From contig NZ_JACHBD010000001.1 of the NCBI RefSeq assembly GCF_014200175.1, positions 868,001-932,000 of the forward strand: 64,000 nucleotides of DNA, in the 5' to 3' direction. Source of the DNA: Rhizobium lentis. GTDB taxonomy: Bacteria; Pseudomonadota; Alphaproteobacteria; Rhizobiales; Rhizobiaceae. Below are positions 26,158 through 34,713 of this stretch, one piece after another. Positions within the stretch are counted from its first letter, which is position 1. Every line of letters begins with the position of its first letter. The position numbers and the translations under genes were made by a program. Below the pieces are notes generated by a model, which was given only the letters and a program-made list of their open reading frames with translations, did not search any database and had not been told where the DNA came from.

Positions 26158-27417
26158 TTAATTTGCGATATGCTGCGCGGCCTCTGCCTGCATCTTGTCG
26201 ATCTGACGGCGGATATGGGCCGCCTCCGCCGCCGAATGGGCAAGCGCGATGGCATGGTCGAAGGCTTCGCGCGCTTGGCGGGTCAAGCCAAGCTGCTTCA
26301 GCAGCCCGCCTCGCAGACCGTGATAATAAAAATAGCCGCCGAGCTTCTCGCCCAGCGGATCGATGAGATCGAGTGCCTGCTGCGGCCCGTGCAGCTTGGA
26401 AACAACGACCGCGCGGTTAAGCGTCACGACAGGCGAAGGCTGCACGCGTTCCAGCGCGCGGTAGAGCAGATCGATCTCCACCCAGTCGGTATCCTCGGCA
26501 CGTTTCGCGCGGGAATGGATGGCGGCGATGGCCGCCTGAAGCTGATACGGGCCGGGCCGGCGGTGCCGCAGCGCCTTGTCGAGCAGCGCCAGGGCTTCGT
26601 TGATGAAGGGCTGGTTCCAAAGAGAGCGGTCCTGATCTTCAAGCAGCACGATTTCGCCCTCGGCGCTGAAGCGCGCCGGCCGGCGTGCGATTTGCAGGAG
26701 CATGAGCGCGAGCAGCCCCATCAGCTCCGGTTCCGCCGGGAAAATATGCAGCATCAGCCGTGCCAGCCGGATCGCCTCGTCACTGAAGGCGGCCGCCTCA
26801 TGCTTGGGGTCGGCCTGGCTGTAACCCTCGTTGAAGATGAGATAGATCATCGTGCTGACGATCAAGAGACGTTCGGCCCTCTCCTCAGGGCTCGGCGTTT
26901 CGAAAGGCACGCCTGCCTTGGCGACACGCGCCTTCGCCCGGGTGATGCGCTGCTCCATGGCGCTTTCCGAAACCAGGAAAGCGCGAGCGATCTGCTGCAC
27001 GGAAAGGCCGGACACGATGCGCAGCGCCAGCGCGATCTGCTGGGTGGCCGGCAGATCCGGATGGCAGCAGATGAAGAGAAGCCGCAGGATGTCGTCGCGA
27101 TAATTGGAATCGTCCAGCCGATCGGCGATATCGCTTTCGGCATCCTCGGTATCGGAAATGACCTCCTCGTCCGGCAGCGCCTGGAGCTTCGTCCGCTTGC
27201 GCACCGCATCGATACCGCTGTTGCGGCCGACGAAAATGAGCCATGCTGTCGGATCGCGCGGCGGTCCTTTCTCCGGCCATGTCCGGATCGCCCTCAGACA
27301 TGCCTCCTGAAACGCCTCTTCCGCCGTGTCGAGATCGCGGAAATAGCGCAGCAGCGCGCCAAGCGCCTTCGGGCGGGCCGAGCCAAGGGCAAGGTCGATC
27401 CAGGCAATATCGGTCAT
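26158..27417 (-). CDS. ECF sigma factor with C-terminal extension (ECF42-like)
   Basis: A 419-residue sigma factor. Region 2 is FRDLDTAEEAFQEACLRAIRTWPEKGPPRDPTAWL, region 4 is LALRIVSGLSVQQIARAFLVSESAMEQRITRAKARV, and about 220 further residues form the helical SnoaL-free, TPR-like (DUF6596) extension containing YLIFNEGYS and LLLLQIARRPAR-like repeats. This is the layout of group ECF42, which lacks an anti-sigma factor and is thought to be controlled by its own C-terminal domain together with a DGPF (YCII) protein. Its start overlaps the end of the YCII gene by 4 bp, so the two are coupled. Confidence 0.88.
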   Translation of the reverse strand: MTDIAWIDLALGSARPKALGALLRYFRDLDTAEEAFQEACLRAIRTWPEKGPPRDPTAWLIFVGRNSGIDAVRKRTKLQALPDEEVISDTEDAESDIADRLDDSNYRDDILRLLFICCHPDLPATQQIALALRIVSGLSVQQIARAFLVSESAMEQRITRAKARVAKAGVPFETPSPEERAERLLIVSTMIYLIFNEGYSQADPKHEAAAFSDEAIRLARLMLHIFPAEPELMGLLALMLLQIARRPARFSAEGEIVLLEDQDRSLWNQPFINEALALLDKALRHRRPGPYQLQAAIAAIHSRAKRAEDTDWVEIDLLYRALERVQPSPVVTLNRAVVVSKLHGPQQALDLIDPLGEKLGGYFYYHGLRGGLLKQLGLTRQAREAFDHAIALAHSAAEAAHIRRQIDKMQAEAAQHIAN

Positions 27418-27788
27418 GATGCAGCATCTCCCGGCCTGAAGACGTAGAAAGGCCGAATTTCGTAAGAGGTGGAACCTGGATTGACGGATGAAAGCTGCTT
27501 CGAGAAGGCGACCGCCTCGTCGAGGGTTTCGAAGTCAACCACATAGAAGCCGAGAAGCGCCTCTTTCGTTTCCGCAAAAGGCCCGTCGATGACCAGGGGC
27601 TCGTCCTTGCCTTTGCGCACGGTGGTCGCAGCCGTCGTCGGCATCAGCCGCCCGACGGGGCCGAGCTTGCCGGATCTGGCCAGCGGCTCCTGCACGGCAT
27701 AAAGCTTCTCCATGACGGCAGCCTCTTCCTCCTGGGTCCAGGCGAAGACGGTTTCCTCGTGAGCGTAACAAAGGATCGCATAAAGCAT
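27414..27788 (-). CDS. YCII-related (DGPF domain) protein
   Basis: A 124-residue protein with the characteristic DGPFAETKEALLGFYVVD motif (about residues 68-85), which names the DGPF/YCII family. The fold is ferredoxin-like and usually dimeric; the conserved His-Asp pair of YciI-type enzymes is not obvious. It is the first gene of the operon YCII - ECF42 sigma - AHSA1 and overlaps the sigma gene by 4 bp. DGPF genes accompany ECF42 sigma factors very regularly, suggesting a partner or target role. Confidence 0.86.
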   Translation of the reverse strand: MLYAILCYAHEETVFAWTQEEEAAVMEKLYAVQEPLARSGKLGPVGRLMPTTAATTVRKGKDEPLVIDGPFAETKEALLGFYVVDFETLDEAVAFSKQLSSVNPGSTSYEIRPFYVFRPGDAAS

Positions 27789-27928
27789 CGGGTCACTCCT
27801 CTTTCCGAATGACGAAGGAGTAACCGGTTAGCCGACAGGCCGCATCAAAAAATTATCAAGATAAAGGCGCTGAGAGCCGGGCCCGCCCGCCGAAATCGGC
27901 AGAGCTATGGTGCGGTTCCGATCGCGGC

Positions 27929-29422
27929 TCACCCCTCGCTCAGCGTCCGCCGGACCGCGCTCTTCCAGCCCTTGAGCTTGGCCGCCCGCACCTTGTCATC
28001 CATGTCGGGCTCGAAACGCCGGTCGCGTTTCCACCTTGCCGAAAAGCCATCCCTGTCCGGCCAGACCCCTGCCCGGCTGCCGGCGAGCCAGGCCGCACCG
28101 AGGGCGGTCGTTTCGAGAATGACCGGGCGGTCGACCGGGGCATTGAGCAGATCGGCGAGCCGTTGCATCGTCCAGTCGGAGGCCACCATGCCGCCATCGA
28201 CGCGCAGCACCGTGTCGTCGCCGCTGTTCTTCCAATCCTTCTGCATGGCGTCGAGGAGATCGCGGGTCTGGTAACAGACGGCTTCGAGCGCGGCCCGCGA
28301 AAGCTCTGCCGGGCCGCTGTTGCGCGTCAGCCCGAAGATGGCACCGCGCGCCTTGGCATCCCAGTGCGGTGCACCAAGGCCGGTGAAGGCGGGCACGAGA
28401 TAGACGTCCTGCGTCGGATCGGCCTTCTCGGCAAGCGCATTGGTCTCGGCGGCGCTGCCGATGATCCCGAGCCCGTCCCGCAGCCATTGTACCGCCGCCC
28501 CGGCGATGAAGATCGAACCCTCGAGCGCGTAGGTCGTCTCATCGTTCAGCCGATAGGCGATGGTGGTCAGCAGCCGGTTTTTCGAACGGACCATATCGGC
28601 GCCGGTGTTGAGCAGCGCGAAACAGCCGGTGCCATAGGTCGATTTCAGCATGCCCGGTGCAAAACAGGCCTGACCGATGGTCGCCGCCTGCTGATCGCCG
28701 GCAACCCCGAGGATCGGGATCGCGGCGCCGAAGATATCGGCGTCGACCGTCCCGAAATCGGCGGCGCAATCCTTGACTTCAGGCAGCATGGCGGCCGGCA
28801 CCCTGAGAATATCGAGCAGATCCTCGTCCCAGGTATTTTCGGCGATATTGTACATCAGCGTACGCGAGGCATTGGTCGCGTCGGTGACGAAGCTCTTGCC
28901 GCCTGTCAGCCGCCAGATCAGGAAGGTGTCGATCGTACCGAAGCAGAGATCGCCCCTTGCGGCACGCGCACGCGCGCCCTTCACATTGGCGAGCATCCAG
29001 GAAAGCTTCGTTCCGGAAAAATAGGGGTCGAGGAGCAGCCCGGTCTTCCTGGTGAACAGCCGCTCGAGATCCTGCCGTTTCAGATTATCGCAATAGCTCG
29101 CGGTGCGCCGATCCTGCCAGACGATGGCATTCTGGATCGGCCGGCCGGTCTCGCGCTCCCAGACAACGACCGTCTCGCGCTGATTGGTGATGCCGAGCGC
29201 AGCAACATCCCTCGCGGTAATCCCGGCGTCCCGCAAGGCCATGTTGACGGTGGAGATGACCGACTCCCAGATCTCCTCGGGATCGTGCTCGACCCAGCCG
29301 GAGCGCGGATAGATCTGGGTGAATTCCTTCTGGCCCTTGCCGGCGACATGCATGTCGCCATCGAAGACGATCGCCCGTGTCGACGTCGTTCCCTGATCGA
29401 TCGCCAGAACATATCTGCTCAT
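27929..29422 (-). CDS. glpK: Glycerol kinase
   Basis: Phosphorylates glycerol to glycerol-3-phosphate. The product is 497 residues starting [22 protein letters not shown]; an upstream in-frame ATG at 29440 adds six unlike residues. FGGY-family features are the N-terminal DQGTTSTR phosphate loop, [28 protein letters not shown], the second nucleotide motif ([17 protein letters not shown]) and [12 protein letters not shown] near the C-terminus. No glycerol facilitator or glp regulator is next to it. It is divergent from the hydroxybutyrate dehydrogenase gene. Confidence 0.95.
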   Translation of the reverse strand: MSRYVLAIDQGTTSTRAIVFDGDMHVAGKGQKEFTQIYPRSGWVEHDPEEIWESVISTVNMALRDAGITARDVAALGITNQRETVVVWERETGRPIQNAIVWQDRRTASYCDNLKRQDLERLFTRKTGLLLDPYFSGTKLSWMLANVKGARARAARGDLCFGTIDTFLIWRLTGGKSFVTDATNASRTLMYNIAENTWDEDLLDILRVPAAMLPEVKDCAADFGTVDADIFGAAIPILGVAGDQQAATIGQACFAPGMLKSTYGTGCFALLNTGADMVRSKNRLLTTIAYRLNDETTYALEGSIFIAGAAVQWLRDGLGIIGSAAETNALAEKADPTQDVYLVPAFTGLGAPHWDAKARGAIFGLTRNSGPAELSRAALEAVCYQTRDLLDAMQKDWKNSGDDTVLRVDGGMVASDWTMQRLADLLNAPVDRPVILETTALGAAWLAGSRAGVWPDRDGFSARWKRDRRFEPDMDDKVRAAKLKGWKSAVRRTLSEG

Positions 29423-29578
29423 TAAATCCTCCCGAGGCATGTCGATTCTCGAGGCAAATCAATAGGACAGGGATGCGGACGAGAAAAGCGAATAAAGCGG
29501 AATTGCCAGCCTGCCGGCTTTGGGCATAACCTCGCCAAAACGTTGCAACGCAGCATCGCGATGTCAGGAGAAAACAGC

Positions 29579-30355
29579 ATGAGCAGATCAGTCATTGTCA
29601 CCGGCTCCACTAGCGGCATCGGCCTGGCGATCGCCACCGCTTTTGCCGAAACCGGCGACAATGTCGTCATCAATGGTTTCGGAAATGCCGATGAAATCAA
29701 GGCGATCGTCAAGCGGCTTGAATCGGTTTCGAAGGGCCGGGCGATCTATCATGCGGCCGACATGACCAAGCCCGCCGAGATCGCCGACCTGATCGAAACG
29801 GCGGCGAAGAGCTTCGGCACCGTCGATGTCCTCGTCAACAATGCCGGTATCCAGCATGTCGAGAAGATCGAGGATTTCCCGATCGAGAAGTGGGATCAGA
29901 TTATCGCCATCAATCTGTCGAGCTCCTTTCACACCATGCGCGCCGCCATCCCGCTGATGAAGGCGAGAAAGCATGGCCGCATCATCAATATCGCCTCCGC
30001 CCATGGGCTCGTCGCCTCCCCCTTCAAATCCGCCTATGTTGCGGCAAAACATGGTATATTAGGCCTGACAAAGACGGCCGCCCTGGAGCTTGCCGAATTC
30101 GGCGTGACGGTGAACGCCATCTGCCCCGGCTATGTGCTGACGCCGCTGGTCGAAAAGCAGATACCGGATACCGCCAGGGCCCGCGGCATGACCGAGGAGC
30201 AGGTTAAGAGCGAGGTCATTCTCAAGGCGCAGCCGACCCGTGAATTCGTCAAGGCCGAAGAGATCGGCGCCCTGTCGCTCTACCTCGCCAGCGACGCCGC
30301 CCGGCAGGTGACCGGAACGCATATCTCGATTGACGGTGGCTGGACGGCGGCTTAA
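29579..30355 (+). CDS. bdhA: D-3-hydroxybutyrate dehydrogenase (SDR)
   Basis: A short-chain dehydrogenase of 258 residues, expected to oxidise D-3-hydroxybutyrate with NAD+ in polyhydroxybutyrate use. The start MSRSVIVTGSTSGIGLAIATAFAETG has AGGAG upstream. The cofactor loop TGSTSGIG, the NNAG motif (VDVLVNNAGIQHVEKIEDF), catalytic Ser in NIASAHGLVASPFKSAY with YVAAKHG, and the family-typical QIPDTARARGM loop and C-terminal THISIDGGWTAA are all present. The xdhA gene starts 28 bp downstream, so the two may share a transcript, which is functionally unexpected. Confidence 0.9.
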   Translation: MSRSVIVTGSTSGIGLAIATAFAETGDNVVINGFGNADEIKAIVKRLESVSKGRAIYHAADMTKPAEIADLIETAAKSFGTVDVLVNNAGIQHVEKIEDFPIEKWDQIIAINLSSSFHTMRAAIPLMKARKHGRIINIASAHGLVASPFKSAYVAAKHGILGLTKTAALELAEFGVTVNAICPGYVLTPLVEKQIPDTARARGMTEEQVKSEVILKAQPTREFVKAEEIGALSLYLASDAARQVTGTHISIDGGWTAA

Positions 30356-30383
30356 CCATTTGGAAAAAACAACCGGGAATATC

Positions 30384-31850
30384 ATGAACGAGAGCATCCG
30401 CTTCATCCTGAACGGCGAGGATATCGCGCTCGCCAATGTTGGGCCGACCGAGACACTTCTCGATTTTCTCAGGATGAAGCGACGGCTGACGGGCACCAAG
30501 GAAGGATGCGCGGAAGGTGACTGCGGCGCCTGCACCGTGCTTGTCGGGCGGCTGGCCGACGGCAAGCTCGCTTACGAATCGGTCAATGCCTGCATCCGTT
30601 TCATGGGCTCACTGCATGCCACGCACGTGGTGACGGTCGAGCATCTGGCCGGCCGGGACGGCGCGCTGCATCCGGTGCAGCAGGCGCTGGTCGACTGTCA
30701 TGGATCGCAATGCGGCTTCTGCACCCCGGGCTTCGTCATGTCGCTCTATGGCCTGTGGCTGACGAAGGAAAAACCCGGCCGCCGCGAAATTGAAAAGGCG
30801 CTGCAGGGCAATCTCTGTCGCTGCACCGGCTACGAGCCGATCGTCAAGGCCGCCGAGCAAGTCAGCCTGCAGCGGCCGAGCGCGCTCTTCGACCCGCTGC
30901 AGCGGACGCGCTCAGAAATCGTCGCGCGGCTCTGGGCAATGCAGGCGAGCGGCACCATCCGGATTGCCAGCGGCGAAGACCGGCTGATCGTTCCGGGGTC
31001 TGTTCAGGCTCTGGCGGAAGTCCTCTCGCAGGAACCCGAGGCGACTATCGTTGCCGGCGCGACCGATGTCGGCCTCTGGGTGACGAAGCAGATGCGCCGG
31101 CTGAGCCCGGTCGTTTTCATCAACCATCTGAGCGAGTTGCAGTTGGTGACGGAAAGTGATGATGGCGTCACCATCGGCGCCGGCGTCAGCTACAGCAGGG
31201 CCTTCGAGGCGATTTCCGGCAAGATCCCAGCGCTCGGGCGGCTGATAGACCGGATCGGCGGCGAGCAGGTGCGCAACATGGGCACGATCGGCGGCAATAT
31301 CGCCAACGGTTCGCCGATCGGCGACAGCCCCCCGCCGCTGATCGCCCTCGGCGCGACGCTGACCCTGCGTTCCCTGGAAGGGCAGCGCCGAATGCCGCTC
31401 GAAGATTTCTTCATCGCCTATGGCAAACAGGATCGCAGACCCGGCGAATTCGTCGAAAGCGTCTTCGTGCCCTATCCCAAGGTCGCCAGCCGCTTTGCCG
31501 CCTACAAGATCACCAAGCGCCGTGACGAGGACATCACCGCCGTGCTTGGCGCCTTTTTGCTGATGCTCGACGAGGCCGAGACCATCACCGACATCCGCAT
31601 CGCCTTCGGCGGCATGGCGGCGACGCCGAAGCGCGCGCCGACAGTCGAGGCCGCGCTGATCGGCAAACCATGGACGGAAGCGACGATCGAGGCGGCCCGC
31701 CCCGCCTTCGACACCGACTTCCAGCCGCTGACCGACTGGCGCGCCACGGCGGAGTATCGCCAGCTGACGGCGAAGAACCTGCTGACACGGTTCTATCTTG
31801 AGACCGTCGGCGCACCGGCGGAACTGAAGCGGTTCGAGGAGGTGGCGTGA
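30384..31850 (+). CDS. xdhA: Xanthine dehydrogenase small subunit
   Basis: Iron-sulfur/FAD subunit, 488 residues, of the bacterial two-subunit xanthine dehydrogenase that oxidises hypoxanthine and xanthine to urate. The plant-type [2Fe-2S] ligands are in CAEGDCGACTVLVG, the second cluster in CGFCTPGFVMS and CRCTGY. From about residue 190 the FAD-binding molybdopterin-dehydrogenase domain runs with IVAGATDVGLWVTKQ and GGNIANGSPIGDSPPPLIAL. The start at 30384 follows a weak ribosome-binding site. The gap to xdhB (253 bp) is filled by an inverted pair of double-hairpin repeats. Confidence 0.95.
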   Translation: MNESIRFILNGEDIALANVGPTETLLDFLRMKRRLTGTKEGCAEGDCGACTVLVGRLADGKLAYESVNACIRFMGSLHATHVVTVEHLAGRDGALHPVQQALVDCHGSQCGFCTPGFVMSLYGLWLTKEKPGRREIEKALQGNLCRCTGYEPIVKAAEQVSLQRPSALFDPLQRTRSEIVARLWAMQASGTIRIASGEDRLIVPGSVQALAEVLSQEPEATIVAGATDVGLWVTKQMRRLSPVVFINHLSELQLVTESDDGVTIGAGVSYSRAFEAISGKIPALGRLIDRIGGEQVRNMGTIGGNIANGSPIGDSPPPLIALGATLTLRSLEGQRRMPLEDFFIAYGKQDRRPGEFVESVFVPYPKVASRFAAYKITKRRDEDITAVLGAFLLMLDEAETITDIRIAFGGMAATPKRAPTVEAALIGKPWTEATIEAARPAFDTDFQPLTDWRATAEYRQLTAKNLLTRFYLETVGAPAELKRFEEVA

Positions 31851-31914
31851 TGGAGACGATAATCAGCACGTCAGGAACTCAGGCTTTGATGGCGATCGGT
31901 GCGGCCACCTCCTC

Positions 31915-31968
31915 CCCCTCATTCCTGTGCTTGTCACAGGAATCCAGTGCGCCCAAGTCCTTGGGCGC
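31915..31968 (+). repeat. Double-hairpin repeat, unit 3
   Basis: Palindrome ATTCCTGTG-CTTGT-CACAGGAAT (31921-31943), CCAGT, then a second hairpin GCGCCCAAG-TC-CTTGGGCGC (31949-31968) and GAGAGATC. The first palindrome matches units 1, 2 and 4; the second stem has a different sequence but the same TC-centred hairpin form. Confidence 0.82.
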
Positions 31969-32002
31969 GAGAGATCCTTTTAACCGCTTCAGAGAGTCAT
32001 TC

Positions 32003-32055
32003 ACCGCGCCGACGCGCGGTGGCTGGATTCCTGTGACAAGCACAGGAATGAGGGA
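32003..32055 (-). repeat. Double-hairpin repeat, unit 4
   Basis: Inverted relative to unit 3. On the plus strand: second hairpin ACCGCGC-CGAC-GCGCGGT (32003-32020), GGCTGG, palindrome ATTCCTGTG-ACAAG-CACAGGAAT (32027-32049), GAGGGAG. It ends about 50 bp before xdhB. Confidence 0.82.
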
Positions 32056-32103
32056 GTGTGAGGCAACCTCGTTCCACATCAGCACACTCGAAGGACACGG
32101 CTA

Positions 32104-34443
32104 ATGGACAAGTCCACCTTCGAAAATCCCAAAGTCGTCATCTCCGGTCCCATGCACGGCTCCCTGCGCCATGACTCAGCGCACAAGCATGTCACCGGAA
32201 CCGCCGATTATATCGATGACATTCCCGAACCTGCCGGCCTACTGCACGGCGCGCTCGGTCTCTCCGACCGGGCACATGCCGAGATCCTCAGCATCGACCT
32301 TTCCCAGGTCGCCGCCTATCCGGGCGTGGTCTGGGTTTTCACCGGCAAGGACGTGCCCGGCGTCAACGACACCAGCTCCAATGGCAGCCATGACGAGCCG
32401 CTGCTTGCTGAAACTCTAGTTCAATTCCACGGCCAGCCGATCTTTGCCGTCATCGCCGAAACACGCGACGCGGCCCGCCGCGCCGCGCGGCTAGCGAAGA
32501 TCGACTATCGCGACCTCACGCACTGGCACGATATCGATGGCGCGCTCGCCAATGGCGGCCCATTGGTCATCACCCCGATGACGCTCCAGCGCGGTGAGCC
32601 GGAAACGGAAATGCCGAATGCGGCCATGCGGCTGAAGGGGCAGATGCGCATCGGCGGACAGGAGCATTTCTATCTCGAAGGCCATATCGCCGTGGCCATT
32701 CCCGGCGAGGACGACGAGGTCACCGTCTGGTCCTCGACGCAGCATCCGAGCGAGATCCAGCATATTGTCGGCCACGTGCTCGATATCCCATCGAACGCGG
32801 TCACCGTCAACGTGCGTCGCATGGGCGGCGGCTTCGGCGGCAAGGAGACGCAGGGCAGTCAGTTCGCGGCCCTTGCAGCGATCGCCGCCAAGAAGCTCGG
32901 CCGCGCGATCAAATTCCGCCCGGATCGCGACGAGGATATGAGCGCCACCGGCAAGCGCCATGATTTCCTGGTCGATTACGAAGTGGGCTTCAATGCCGAA
33001 GGCCGCATCCACGCGGTCGACGCCACTTACGCGGCGCGCTGCGGCTTCTCTTCCGACCTCTCCGGACCGGTAACCGACCGCGCGCTGTTCCATGCCGATT
33101 CCAGCTATTTCTATCCGCATGTGCATCTGAACTCGAAACCGCTCAAGACACACACTGTCTCCAACACCGCCTTCCGCGGCTTTGGCGGGCCGCAGGGCAT
33201 GCTCGGCGCCGAGCGCATCATCGAGGAGATCGCCTATGCCCTCGGCAAGGATCCGCTCGATATTCGCAAGCTGAATTTCTACGGCCAGCCGGGCTCCGGG
33301 CGCACGCTGACGCCTTACCATCAGGAGGTTGAGGGCAATATCATCGCCCGCGTCGTCGACGAGTTGGAGGACACGTCAGACTACCGGGCGCGGCGCAACG
33401 CCATCATCGGCTTCAATCGCGACAGCCGCTATATCAAGAAGGGCATTGCCCTGACGCCGGTCAAATTCGGCATCTCCTTCACCATGACCGCCTTCAACCA
33501 GGCCGGCGCCCTCGTTCACATCTATCAGGATGGCTCGATCCATCTGAACCATGGTGGCACCGAAATGGGCCAGGGTCTCTATACCAAGGTGGCGCAGGTG
33601 TTGGCCGACAGCTTCCAGGTCGATATCGACCGGGTGAAGATCACCGCGACGACGACCGCCAAGGTGCCGAACACCTCGGCGACCGCCGCCTCCTCCGGCT
33701 CGGACCTCAACGGCATGGCAGCGCACGACGCCGCCCGCCAGATCAAGGAACGGCTGGTGGCCTTTGCCGCTGAGAAATGGGAAGTGGCGCCGTCCGACAT
33801 CGTCTTCCTGCCGAACCGCGTGCGGGTCGGCGAGAGCGAGATCCCCTTCCCCGATTTCGTCAAACAAGCCTATTTCGCCCGTGTCCAGCTGTCCGCCGCC
33901 GGATTCTACAAGACGCCGAAGATTCACTGGGACCGCAAGGCCGGCCGCGGCACGCCCTTCTATTATTTCGCCTATGGCGCCGCCTGCACCGAGGTCTCGA
34001 TCGATACGCTGACCGGCGAATATCTGATCGACCGCACCGACATCCTCCACGATGTCGGCCGCTCGCTGAACCCGGCGATCGACCTCGGCCAGGTCGAGGG
34101 CGCCTTCGTCCAGGGTCTGGGCTGGTTGACGACGGAAGAACTCTGGTGGGACGACAAGGGACGGCTGCGCACCCATGCGCCATCCACCTACAAGATCCCG
34201 CTCGCCTCCGACCGGCCGAAGATCTTCAATGTGCGTCTCGCCGAATGGTCGGAGAACGCCGAAGCCACTATCGGCCGCTCCAAGGCCGTCGGCGAACCGC
34301 CCTTCATGCTGGCGATTTCGGTGCTGGAGGCACTGTCGATGGCGGTGGCCAGTGTCGCGGATTACAAGGTCTGCCCCAGGCTCGACGCGCCGGCGACGCC
34401 GGAACGGGTGCTGATGGCCGTGGAGCGGATGAAGCGGGTGTAG
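32104..34443 (+). CDS. xdhB: Xanthine dehydrogenase large (molybdenum) subunit
   Basis: Molybdopterin-binding catalytic subunit, 779 residues. N-terminal aldehyde-oxidase/xanthine-dehydrogenase a/b hammerhead (HKHVTGTADYIDDIPEPAGLLHGAL), then the molybdenum cofactor domain with GGGFGGKETQG, FRGFGGPQGML, the NHGGTEMGQGLYTKV loop and, near the C-terminus, GEPPFMLAISVLEAL holding the catalytic Glu. It forms a heterotetramer with XdhA and needs XdhC to receive sulfurated cofactor. It starts 253 bp after xdhA with hairpin repeats between; such a gap inside one enzyme's operon is unusual. Confidence 0.96.
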   Translation: MDKSTFENPKVVISGPMHGSLRHDSAHKHVTGTADYIDDIPEPAGLLHGALGLSDRAHAEILSIDLSQVAAYPGVVWVFTGKDVPGVNDTSSNGSHDEPLLAETLVQFHGQPIFAVIAETRDAARRAARLAKIDYRDLTHWHDIDGALANGGPLVITPMTLQRGEPETEMPNAAMRLKGQMRIGGQEHFYLEGHIAVAIPGEDDEVTVWSSTQHPSEIQHIVGHVLDIPSNAVTVNVRRMGGGFGGKETQGSQFAALAAIAAKKLGRAIKFRPDRDEDMSATGKRHDFLVDYEVGFNAEGRIHAVDATYAARCGFSSDLSGPVTDRALFHADSSYFYPHVHLNSKPLKTHTVSNTAFRGFGGPQGMLGAERIIEEIAYALGKDPLDIRKLNFYGQPGSGRTLTPYHQEVEGNIIARVVDELEDTSDYRARRNAIIGFNRDSRYIKKGIALTPVKFGISFTMTAFNQAGALVHIYQDGSIHLNHGGTEMGQGLYTKVAQVLADSFQVDIDRVKITATTTAKVPNTSATAASSGSDLNGMAAHDAARQIKERLVAFAAEKWEVAPSDIVFLPNRVRVGESEIPFPDFVKQAYFARVQLSAAGFYKTPKIHWDRKAGRGTPFYYFAYGAACTEVSIDTLTGEYLIDRTDILHDVGRSLNPAIDLGQVEGAFVQGLGWLTTEELWWDDKGRLRTHAPSTYKIPLASDRPKIFNVRLAEWSENAEATIGRSKAVGEPPFMLAISVLEALSMAVASVADYKVCPRLDAPATPERVLMAVERMKRV

Positions 34444-34496
34444 GATGGGAAGGCGTCCGGCTGGCTTGTTGCTCGAACGGAACCGGCATAGTCGGT

Positions 34497-34545
34497 ACCC
34501 CCCTCTGTCCTGCCGGACATCTCCCCCGCAAGGGGGGAGATCGGC
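34497..34545 (+). repeat. Rhizobial intergenic repeat, left arm
   Basis: About 48 bp containing CTCTGTCCTGCCGGACATCT and CCCCCGCAAGGGGGGAGATC. An inverted copy lies at 34634-34681, so the pair encloses about 90 bp between xdhB and xdhC and could fold into one long stem. Confidence 0.7.
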
Positions 34546-34633
34546 GAGACGACGGCCCTTCGCCCATATTACCCTGACATCCGCTTATCAAAATCCGGTT
34601 TTAGGCCGCCATTTGGGAAGCCAACGCCTCATG

Positions 34634-34681
34634 CTGATCTCCCCCCTTGTGGGGAAGATGTCCGCCAGGACAGAGGGGGAT
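34634..34681 (-). repeat. Rhizobial intergenic repeat, right arm (inverted)
   Basis: Inverted copy of the repeat at 34497-34545; on the minus strand CTCTGTCCTGGCGGACATCT and CCCCACAAGGGGGGAGATCA. It ends just before xdhC. Apart from these arms I see nothing in the 270-bp gap. Confidence 0.7.
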
Positions 34682-34713
34682 ATCCGACGCACGCGCCCGC
34701 CGGCCATCCTCCC

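Noticed and set aside
26080..27447. A 455-codon open frame on the plus strand
   Set aside because: Antisense to the ECF sigma factor gene, without domains or a ribosome-binding site.
22629..32055. Repeated palindromes considered as a CRISPR array
   Set aside because: Copies are few, far apart, in both orientations and without regular unique spacers or cas genes.
31850..32104. Region between xdhA and xdhB considered as a riboswitch
   Set aside because: The stems belong to the dispersed double-hairpin repeat also present at 24.9-25.1 kb, and no purine or molybdenum-cofactor aptamer features were seen.
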